Shown here piece after piece: positions 26,236 through 35,502 of a stretch of DNA of 64,000 nt; position 1 is the stretch's first letter, and every line of letters begins with the position of its first letter. Source of the stretch: Gossypium raimondii. Taxonomy: Eukaryota; Streptophyta; Magnoliopsida; Malvales; Malvaceae. The notes beneath the pieces are model-generated. The model saw only the letters and a list, made by a program, of their open reading frames with translations, made no database searches and was not told the DNA's origin. Both the position numbers and the translations under genes were made by a program. The stretch spans positions 2,852,001 through 2,916,000 of the forward strand of contig NC_068569.1 of the NCBI RefSeq assembly GCF_025698545.1, read 5' to 3'.

Positions 26236-27164
26236 CCCATTTTAGCTCATTGTTTGTTTCCGAAACAAAAGTCAAAGCAAAGCAAACTCCTACTGATCAA
26301 TATGTTTTTGTAGCATACCACAGCTCTGTAATTCTTGTCTGCTATGAAGCTTGCTGGATTTTGGAAGAAGCCATTTATATAAAACTCGCTGTACATTTCG
26401 TTGTATATAACATTGGCATCAGGTACTAAGTTTATTGTGATGGAGAGTCTAAGCCTAGTCAAAACCTGACAGTCTAAGCCTAATTCATGCAAGAGATCAA
26501 TGGCTCAGTTTCGATCTCTACATTTTCCGATAATCATAATTTGGTGATTCTTAGCTTAAGGGTTAAATCACATTTTGGGGTTTGAACTTGATAAATTTTT
26601 CCATATTGAGGCTTGAATTTTTCATTTAAGTTAGACCTTGAACTTGGCAATTGTTCTTATATTAGGGTTTAAGCTTTTTTTTTTTTTTTTGTTCAAGTTA
26701 GGCTTTGAACTTGGCAAATGTTCCCACATTGGGATTTGATTTTTTTTTTTTTCAAGTTGGTTTTTGAAAATCTTAAAGCTCAAGCCTCAATATGAGAATA
26801 ATTGTCAAGTTTAGGTCTCAATATGAGAACAATTGTCAATTTTTGAGCTTAACTTGGATAAAAAAAAATTCAAGTCTCAATGCGGGAAAAATTATCAAGT
26901 TTTAGTCTCAATGTGGGAATAATTGTCAATGTTTAGGACCTAGTTTGGATAAAAGAAAAGTTCAAACCTCAATGTGAAAAAAATTGTTAAGTTCAGGCTC
27001 AATTAGTGATTTAACCCCTAGCTTAATCATAATTTTGTAGGTGATTTTTAGCTTAGAAATGTCGTCTATGAACTTAAAAGTTAAAAGGTAGTATTAACAT
27101 CCATGAAAATTCAAATAACAAAAAAATAATTCATATTTTTTTTTTGAACATGATTTTATCTTCA
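26236..27164. other. Convergent spacer RAD51 / pectinesterase 1
   Basis: It holds the RAD51 3'UTR (to roughly 26500) and a foldback repeat (listed separately). No gene is supported. Confidence 0.6.
26551..27026. repeat. Foldback (inverted-repeat) element, ~475 bp
   Basis: The left end (TTAGCTTAAGGGTTAAATCAC) reappears in reverse complement at the right end (GTGATTTAACCCCTAGCTTAA). Internal short units of the form CTCAATGTGGGAAnAATTGTCAAG recur several times on both arms. A second, direct similarity flanks it: TAATCATAATTT..GGTGATT occurs just left (from about 26531) and just right (from about 27024), like a target duplication or a nested repeat. It looks like a non-autonomous, MITE-like element. 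Confidence 0.65.
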
Positions 27165-29035
27165 TCATTCTAAACTTGATTCATACACCATACTATCCTT
27201 TGGCAACCACTGGTTTCCCTGAATAAGAGACTCTACGGTAAATCTTCTTGCTTCTTCAGTGGTGACATTCGGCTTAACACCGGGCCAATTTCTTCGTTCA
27301 TTGATCCCTGATCCAGGCCCCAAATTTTCGTACTCCGCATAAAATATAGTATTAGGCGGATCAACACCCTGCGTCCATTGGGTCCAACCAGCTGGGTCCA
27401 CAACATCTCCAATATGTGATTGCATGAACATTGTAGTTGCAAAATCCTTCCAAGGCCTACCAAGGTAGGTGGTAGCCGTCAGGTTGTCAAAAGGAGTAAT
27501 CTGGCACCGTTGGATCGAAATACCGGTGTTCTGATTTGGGTCAGTCTTGCTTTGCGCAGTAATGGTGTTGAACTGGTCAGGCCCGGGCTGCCTGGGTTGA
27601 ATGCTGCAATTTTGTAGAACCACAGCGGCATTCCCAAAGATGAAATCAACGGTTCCTGTGACATGACAATCACGGTAAAACTGGCGATTGGAATGCACGT
27701 AAAGAGTATCCTGATATGCATCAAAATAACAGCGGTAGAACACAGATTGGTCCGAGGACGAACGCATTGCAACAGCTTGCTCTTTTTCTGGGCCTGCTGT
27801 GTTTATGAAACCCATGTCTCTTGCTATGAATCGCCTACCAGCAGCAACTGCATCATGTAAAGGGATGAAACCATTATTATTTTGAATCACAAAGAGGAAC
27901 CTAACAAGCAATAACTAACTATATTTCACTTACGTAAAGTGCCTGACGAAAAGGTAGGGGTTCCATCGACCTTGTTCAAGCTGCCAGAGACGATAGTCTT
28001 GTACATTCCATCTCCATAAATCATTACATTCCAATAATCCTTATCGATACTCACGTTCTCTAAATATACCCCTTCTTTTACGTAGATAACGAACCTGGTT
28101 TTTTTCTTCTTTGGGATTAATTCAACTGCTTCACTTATTGTTCTAAAATCTCCACTACCATCTTTAGCCACGGTAATATTCGGTATAGGATTTTCCTCCT
28201 GAAGCAATCTCCTGTCCCCCCTACGAACCCAGAGAGGAAAACGGGGATCGAATTCAAGACCGTGGTGGTGGCGGTCGAATTTTAGCAACTTCCGATGAAT
28301 CGGAACTTGGAAACTCTGTAGGATGGTCATTATGTGGGTTGCAATAGCTAAGCTGTTGCTGCTGAATTCAGTGGAGTTCCTCGTAGCATTTTCCATTTCT
28401 TGGGGTATAGCCGCATGGTTCGCGGCTTCCATTAGTCCATCTAAACATGTTTCCTGGTTCGTGATTGCGCTGCTGAGCCACGTCTTTATATCGTTAATCT
28501 TGGCCGTTGACAACACCATCTCGTCTCCCTGCCCTCCTTGCACGGCTGATATGGAGTCATTGATATACTCAACTGCGTCCTCGAAAAGATTTTCGCAAAT
28601 TTCCAACTCTTCCCGCACCATGGGATCGATGTTCACATTAGAAGAAATGATCTTTTGGGGCAAAGACGAGAGCCTTATCAGTTCACCGACCGCAACTTGC
28701 ATGGACAGTGTGAAGACTTTTGAAGGACCAGGGTTTGGGTCAGTATCATTTGAGGAGCTCCTTATGGCCGCTATGCTTGAACCACAAGAATCAGGATACC
28801 TGGTCACATCACATATTGCTTTGATGCTCTCTGCAGTATAAGTTGGTGGGTTCTCGTTGGATTTTGAGGATTTTACAGGGAAAAGCGTCCCAAAGACTGC
28901 ACCAATGATGATGGCTATCAAGACGATTGTAGAGAGTCCGATGATGATTAAGCGCTTGCGGGTCCTTCTCCGATAAGCCTGTTCTTCGAGCTCGTCTGCC
29001 TTGCAATAACTCTGGAAGGATTTCATTGAATCCAT
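27165..29035 (-). CDS. Pectin methylesterase 1 (type I, with PMEI pro-domain)
   Basis: It demethylesterifies cell-wall homogalacturonan. Two exons, 29035-27934 and 27847-27165, give 594 aa. The N-terminus has a basic stretch (YRRRTRKR) and a membrane anchor at about 28-50. A PMEI-like pro-domain follows at about 70-240 (ICDVTRYPDSC; NQETCLDGL), then the subtilase-type processing motif RRLL at about 275. The pectinesterase catalytic domain begins PNITVAKDGSGDFRTISEA; active-site blocks are QAVAMRSSSD, YQDTLYVHSNRQFYR, GTVDFIFGNA (catalytic Asp) and LGRPWK (Arg). The shared phase-1 intron falls just before the GRRFIARDMGF block. There it reads AAGRRF, whereas pectinesterase 3 has the usual VGDGF. 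First of three tandem family members on this strand; catalytic residues look intact. Confidence 0.95.
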
Positions 29036-30129
29036 AAGACTATTCTCCTTGTATTACAAATGTTACAAACAAGTGTGTAATGAATATATGAAAATCCATA
29101 TCCATATGATTTTCACCCATTTTACATGGCTGGTGAGCCAACCATGGGCTTGTTTGAAATGGTCGAATGATACTGAGGGTCAGCTAAACCAAGTCAACTT
29201 CCACTCCTTTTTGTTTTTCTTTTTAGGTCAATATCTTCAAAAAGTCCTTAAACTATTACACTTGATTTAAGCAAGCCCCTATATTGTTTTTGTATCCTAA
29301 CTTATGATTTTTTAACCATGAAAGCTTTTGATTTTAATATTAAAGTACAATATCTTTTAATTTTTAAACTAATTTAATGAGAATAATTTACTAAATAAAT
29401 AATAAAATATATTTTTTAAAAGTACTAAAATAAAATAATATTTTAAAATTTATTTAAAGTGTTTATATCCATAACACAATTACTCTTTTCAAAATTTTGA
29501 TTACTATGTTAAAGTATATATAATTTCCACTGCATTAATAAAAAATTAGATAATACCTGCTTTAATATTAAAATCAAAGACTTTTATGAATAAAAATCAT
29601 GATTTAAGGACTTATTTAACTACAAAAATAATTTAAGAGCTCATTTAAATAAAGTCTAGTAATTTAAGGGTTTTTCAGCATATTAGCATTCTTTTTATTT
29701 GCATTGAAATTGTAAAGAAATTGTTTTATATGTGAAGAGTGTAGCATGGAGCAATATCGTAGAAAAACAATATCTAGAGATGAAGTTGGCTGTTTTCACT
29801 TGTTGTTTTCAAACAAAACTAGAAGTCTTGAAAGGCAATTTATCTCTAGTTACAAGTAGTTTCCATTTGTCCCTACAACTCGGAAAACTACGTCTTCTTG
29901 AATGGGTCTAGACGGCATTGTCTTATTAATTATCTGAAACTAATGGCTGTCAACCACCACGCGGTTTACTGTATTTTTATTTCTTGAGCTATCAAAAGTA
30001 TCTTCATCAACTCTTCTTATCAATTAGGAATCAAACAATTAGGTTGGTCTCAGTTCATCTTTGTTAGAAAAATGTATCTTTTTCTTTGCAGAATCTTGCG
30101 TTTCTTAACTTGCTTCCATTGATATCCGA
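29036..30129. other. Spacer between pectinesterase 1 and the copia element
   Basis: It is upstream of pectinesterase 1, so it includes that promoter. It also contains a foldback repeat (listed separately). No gene is supported. Confidence 0.6.
29223..29687. repeat. Foldback (inverted-repeat) element, ~465 bp
   Basis: The left arm begins near AAAAAGTCCTTAAACTATTA and includes GATTTTAATATTAAAGTA. The right arm carries GCTTTAATATTAAAATC and then AATTTAAGGGTTTTTCAGC, which are reverse complements of the left. Arms are about 120 bp with mismatches; the middle is AT-rich. No coding capacity. Confidence 0.6.
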
Positions 30130-30134
30130 TAAAT
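30130..30134. repeat. Left target-site duplication of the copia element (TAAAT)
   Basis: TAAAT directly precedes the 5' LTR and is repeated directly after the 3' LTR at 35096-35100. A 5-bp duplication is the usual size for Ty1/copia integrase. Confidence 0.85.
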
Positions 30135-30614
30135 TGTTGAAAGCTGGACTGCAAAGCAACATGTGGCCAGCAGCATGGTTGGCTGTCGAGCTTGGTGTGC
30201 AAGACTGAAGCTGAACCAGATAAAGCAATCAACTTTGGATGTTTTGTTCTTTTGTAACTTAGTTTAGTTCAACTTTAACTAGTTTCCAAAGTTAGTTGGA
30301 TTAAGTTTGTGATTGGATTGATGATGTAAAAGCTGATATGTCAGCTTATTTTGTATTTGACTTAAGCTTGTATTAGTTTAGTTTAAGTGGGAGCAGTTAT
30401 GTCATTAGGTAACATCAAATGAATCAAATTTGTAACTCTTTTATATATTCAAATTTTGAATGAAAGATTGGGGTGTTCGATTACAATTTCTTTGAATATT
30501 CATTTTGTTCACTGTTTTTGCTTTGCTTGTTCTCTTTTGCTTGATACTTCGTGCTTCGGTTTTGCAAATTCATTTTGCAACTTCATTTCTTTTCTTCTTG
30601 CCATTGTTCCAACA
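30135..30614 (+). repeat. 5' LTR of the copia element (480 bp)
   Basis: It starts TGTTGAAAGC and ends CCAACA. A TATA-like TTTTATATATTC near 30439 suits a U3 promoter. About 300 central bases are identical to the 3' LTR apart from one CTG site. Confidence 0.95.
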
Positions 30615-30616
30615 AA

Positions 30617-30630
30617 TGGTATCATGAGCC
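30617..30630 (+). promoter_or_regulatory. Primer-binding site, tRNA-Met type (altered)
   Basis: TGGTATCATGAGCC lies two bases after the 5' LTR. The usual plant copia site is TGGTATCAGAGCC, complementary to the 3' end of initiator tRNA-Met; here an extra T interrupts the CAG. Confidence 0.8.
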
Positions 30631-30735
30631 CGAGTCTTTGAGGGGCCTTTGTATGCAATCTGTTGTGTTTAAATCAAAACCAACAGCAAGTTCAAAATTT
30701 GGTAAGATCGAAGCATCTGGATTCAGTCTAGCAGG

Positions 30736-33700
30736 ATGAGTTTCACTCCACCACCTCCATCTGTGTTCACTGGAGAAAACTATCACATTTGGATAGTTAA
30801 AATGAAAACTTACCTCCAGGCACATGATCTCTGGAGTGTGATCGAGAATGATACTGAACCACCTCCATTGAGAGCCAATCCCACTATTGCACAGATGAGG
30901 CAACATGCTGAGGAACGAGCTAAGAAGCACAAGGCTATGGCCTGTCTGCAGAGTGGAGTGTCTGATGTGATATTCACACGCATCATGGCATGTGACACAC
31001 CTAAGCAGGCTTGGGACAAGCTGAAGGAGGAGTTCATGGGGACTGACAAGACAAGGCAACAGCAGGTGATCAACCTCAGGAGAGACTTTGAAAATTTGAA
31101 GATGAGGGAGTCTGAGACCATCAAGCAGTACTCAGACAGGATAATGGCCATTGTCAACACATTAGGCTCACAGGAGTGGACTTCACAGAGAGCGAGTTGT
31201 TGAAAAGTCATTACAACTCTCCCCGAGAAATTTGAGTCAAAATCTCTTCACTTGAGGACTCGAGGATTTATCGGCCATTTCATTGTGCGGTGATAAACTC
31301 CTGTATGCACTTGAACAAAGGAGGGCAAATAGGCAGGAGGAGAATCCTGAAGCTGCTTTCCAGGCTAAAGCCAGTGAAGGCTCGAGTGTGATTGCAAAAG
31401 GCAAGAAGCCTTGGCACAACAAAAGGGTCAAGTCAGGAAGAGATGAAGCAAAAAGGGTGTTCCCACCATGTGTTCATTGCAAGAAGACAACACATTCGAA
31501 AAAGTATTCTTGGTTTAGGCGGATATTCGATTAGAAAGTGTAAGCAGTTTGGCCATGTGGAGAAGGTGTGCAAGGGCAAACCAAGGGAAGCTGCTCTGCA
31601 ACAAGCTAGACCTGCTGAGGACATTCAAACTCAGGAGGAGCATGTGTTCACAGCAACTTGTTTTGTTGGCACAACCAAGGCCAGCAATGATTGGCTACTA
31701 GACAGTGGTTGCTCACACCATATGGCTGCAGATGAGAAGCTGTTCAAGGGCCTAGACAGAAGCTTCCACTCGAGGATTAGAATTGGAGATGGCAGGCTGA
31801 TTGAGGCTAAAGGCAAGGGCAATGTGTTGATTAGCACTGGTTCAGGTAATAAGCTGATCTCAGATGTGTTTTTTGTACCTGACTTAGACCAGAATCTGCT
31901 TAGTGTTGGCCAATTAGTTGAAAAGGGCTATACATTGGTTTTTAAGGATGGTTGCTGTATTGTTCAAGACATGAATGGTGCAGAGTTAGTCACCGTCTCT
32001 ATGGTGATAGGTGCTTCATCTTTGGATGTTAGCCAAATAGAAAGAAAGGCATACACCACCTTGTTGAAAGAACTGACTTGTGGCATAGGAGACTAGGCCA
32101 TGCAAATTTCAGATCCATCGATCTACTACATAGGCTGAATTTGGTTGATGACATTTCAAAAATTGAAGTTAGTGGGAATGCTTGTGAAATATGTCAGCTT
32201 GGTAAGCAGGCTAGACTGCCTTTTTCTGCTGACAGTGCTTGGAGAGCTCAGAACAAGCTCGAATTGGTGCACTCTGATGTTTGTGGCCCTATGAGAACAC
32301 CTTCAATCAGTGAGAACAGGTACTTTGCCCTGTTTATAGATGATTTAACAAGGTTGTGCTGGGTCTACTTCTTGAAGCAAAAGTCAGAAGTGTTTGAGAC
32401 CTTCTGCAAATTCAAGGCATATGCTGAAAATCAGTCAGGCTGTAAAATTAGAGCCTTGAGGACTGATAATGGCTCAATAATATGTGTGAGAGATTTGAAG
32501 CTTTGTGATAGTCTTTGGAATTCACCATCACTCAATGATCTATACTCCTCAATGAATGGAGTCTGTGAGAGGAAAAATAGGGCTATGCTAAATATGTCTA
32601 GGTGTCTATTATTTCAAGGCAAGCTTCAAGCCGGTTTTGGTGAGGCGGTCAACACCTCGGTGTATCTGCTCAATAGACGCCAACTCGGCGATCAAGGATA
32701 AAACACCTTTTGAGGCTTGGCATGGAGTCAAACCTATGGTAACACATTTAAAAGTGTTTGGTCAGTATATGTTATGCTCTTATTCCAGAGAGAAGAGGAC
32801 CAAGCTTGAGAGCGAGGCTACTCAGAATCTTTGTTGGCTATAGCAGAACAAGAAGGGTTATAGAGTGTATGATCCTCACAAAGAAGGTCTTAGTCAGCAG
32901 AGATGTAAAGTTTGATGAAGAAAAAGTGTGGAATTGGAATGGTGTTGAAGCTGACATGTCTGAAATGGACCAGTTGGACTTGGTTGATGAACCTATAGAA
33001 GAGGGACCAAGTGAAGATGTCAGATGACATACCGATGAGGGCACCAGGACTTTGGTGATGTCTATCGAGGTGCAATGTTCTTGTGATTGAGCCCTCGGAC
33101 TTTGAAGAGGCGCCAAGGATGTGTGGATGAAAGCTATGGAAGATGAGTTAGAAATGATCAACAAAAATCAGACTTGGGAGTTGGTAACCAGACCAGAACA
33201 CAAGAAGGTCATTGGAGTTAAATGGGTGTACCGGACCAAGTACAATGCTGATGGCTCACTGAACAAGCACAAGGCCAGGCTTGTGGTGAAGGGCTACAGT
33301 CAGCAGTATGGTGTGGACTACTTGGAGACCTTTGCTCCAGTAGCAAGACTGGATACAATTAAGCTGCTGTTTGCTTTAGCAGCTCAGAAACAGTGGAGAG
33401 TTCACCAATTGGATGTCAAATCAGCATTCCTAAATGGTTTTCTCAAGGAGGAAATCTTCATTGAGCAACCTGAAGGTTTTGAAGTTGCTAGACATAAAGA
33501 CAAAGTGTACAAGTTAAGAAAGGCCCTCTATGGCCTGAAACAGGCACCAAGGGCCTGGTATGACAGAGTTGATGCTTATCTGACCAAGCTTGGATTTGTG
33601 AAGAGCCTTAGTGAACCTACTATGTATGTTAAGAGGTCGAATTTGAAACATTCTGATTATCTCCTTGTATGTGGATGACTTGTTAGTGACGGGAGCAAAG

Positions 33701-34620
33701 TTGAGCTCATTGATGAGTTCAAGGTCCAAATCTGACAAGTGTTTGAGATGACGAGACTTGGGGATCATGACTTACTTCCTTGGCATGGAGGTTCACCAGT
33801 CTGATCGAGGTATCTTCATCAGCCAACACTCATTTGCTTTGAAGATCCTAGACAAATTTTGCATGCATAACTGTAAAGCAGTCAGCACACCTGTGGCCCA
33901 AGGTGAAAAATTGACAAGCAATGGTGATCAGCAAAGGGTTGATGAGAGGCATTATCGAAGCCTAATAGGTTGCTTGTTGTATCTAACGACAACTAGGCGG
34001 ACATTATGTTTGGTGTTAGTCTGCTATCAAGGTTCATGCATTCTTTGTAATGAGGCGCATTTGAAGGTCGCCAAAGGGTTCTTAGATACATCAAAGGCAC
34101 ATTAACTTTGGTGTAATGTTTGGAAGTGGAAAGGAACTGAAACTAGAAGGCTACTCGACGGTGGATCAGGCGGGATCCTTGATGACATGAAGAGTACCTC
34201 GGATACTTCTTTACACTTGGATCGGGATGTTTTTTGGAGTTCAAAAAGGCAAGAAAGCTGTTGCTCGATCCACACCGAAGCAGAGTACATTGCAATTGCA
34301 GCAAGATCAATCGAGCCATTTGGCTCAGAAATTGCTTGAGACCTTAATGAAACACAAGTGAAGCAAGCTGAAATTTGGGTGGACAATCAATCGGCAGATT
34401 GCTATAGCTAAGAACCACATGTTTCATGGGAAAACTAAACATTTTAAGATAAAGTTACACTTTGTTCGAGAGGTGAACAAACAAAAGAGATCGACCTTGT
34501 TCATTGTAGCTCGAGGCACAATTAGGCGATATCTTGACTAAGCCCTTAGGAGCTGCTAGGTTTGATGTATTGAGAAATGGAATTGGTATGTGTTGCTTAC
34601 AGGTCAAGGAGGAGTGTTGA
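30736..34620 (+). pseudogene. Broken copia gag-pol polyprotein
   Basis: Gag begins at 30736 (MSFTPPPPSVFTGENYHIW) and reads openly to about 31180, where the frame is lost. The protease segment (WLLDSGCSHHM) is near 31690-31730. The integrase zinc-binding and catalytic core (WHRRLGHANF; LVHSDVCGPM) begins near 32080. Reverse transcriptase is at 33121-33678 ([15 protein letters not shown]), with YVDD only in a shifted frame near 33666. RNase H remnants follow to about 34430. At least six frameshifts or stops separate these segments, mostly one-base losses in homopolymers or changes at CTG/CAG. The copy as written cannot make a full polyprotein. Confidence 0.9.
34598..34614 (+). promoter_or_regulatory. 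Polypurine tract before the 3' LTR
   Basis: The purine-rich segment AGGTCAAGGAGGAG ends exactly where the 3' LTR starts, as expected for plus-strand priming. Confidence 0.7.
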
Positions 34621-35095
34621 AAGTCGGATCAAAGCAACATGTGGCCAAGACATGGTTGGTCGTCGAGCTTGGTGTGCAAGACCAAGTTTGAACCGGATAA
34701 AGCAATCAACTTTGGATGTTTTGTTCTTTTGTAACTTAGTTTAGTTCAACTTTAACTAGTTTCCAAAGTTAGTTGGATTAAGTTTGTGATTGGATTGATG
34801 ATGTAAAAGCTGATATGTCAGCTTATTTTGTATTTGACTTAAGCTTGTATTAGTTTAGTTTAAGTGGGAGCAGTTATGTCATTAGGTAACTGTCAAATGA
34901 ATCAAATTTGTAACTCTTTTATATATTCAAATTTTGAATGAAAGATTGGGGTGTTCAGTTACAATTTGCTGAATATTCATTTTGTTCACTGTTTTTGCTT
35001 TGCTTGTTCTCTTTTGCTTCGATACTTCGTGCTTCAGTTTTGCAAATTCTGTTTTGCAACTTCTGTTTCTTTTTGCTGCTGCCATTGTTCCAACA
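34615..35095 (+). repeat. 3' LTR of the copia element (481 bp)
   Basis: It starts TGTTGAAAGT and ends CCAACA, and is followed by the TAAAT duplication at 35096-35100. Compared with the 5' LTR, about a dozen differences lie in the first ~85 and last ~150 bases, essentially all on CTG/CAG text. Confidence 0.95.
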
Positions 35096-35100
35096 TAAAT
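35096..35100. repeat. Right target-site duplication (TAAAT)
   Basis: Matches the five bases left of the 5' LTR. Confidence 0.85.
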
Positions 35101-35502
35101 CACGATTCAATTGAAACTATTATCTTCGTATTTTAATTAAAGTAAATTGAGATATTCATTATGTAGAACAGTTTTTTAGGAGAAACACAATGGTAAAGAA
35201 AACTGTATATATAATACATTGTATTGTAATTTTTCTATTTCGTTTCTTGGTAGTACTAAGCCTTTTGATATATATATATATATATATCGTAGTATATATG
35301 TATTAATTTAGTTGAGGAGTATAAAAAAAAATTCAATAAAATATCAATTACGCTCAAACTTTTTTTTGGTTTTTTTCAACTCAAGGAAACACTTGCTAGA
35401 GATGAGAGGAATCCAAAAACATCTATATTCATGGCATTGAATATATCTCTGTTTCACTAGTTCCGTTTCTTGAGATATAATCAATATACGAGAAACGAAT
35501 CC
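35101..35502. other. Spacer between copia element and pectinesterase 2 stop
   Basis: AT-rich; it includes an (AT)n microsatellite at about 35268-35287. It probably contains the 3'UTR of pectinesterase 2. Nothing else is recognised. Confidence 0.6.

Larger units (their letters stand above)
30135..35095 (+). mobile_element. Ty1/copia LTR retrotransposon, 4.96 kb
   Basis: The element is bounded by TG...CA LTRs (30135-30614 and 34615-35095) and the TAAAT duplication. A primer-binding site resembling initiator tRNA-Met follows the 5' LTR and a purine-rich tract precedes the 3' LTR. Domain order gag, protease, integrase, reverse transcriptase/RNase H is the Ty1/copia order. It sits between pectinesterase genes 1 and 2, in the opposite orientation to them. 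The long identical central part of the LTRs suggests a recent insertion; differences are clustered on CTG/CAG sites (see findings). Confidence 0.95.

Noticed and set aside
28323-28841. Plus-strand 172-aa frame
   Set aside because: It lies antisense to the PMEI domain of pectinesterase 1 and shows no family features.
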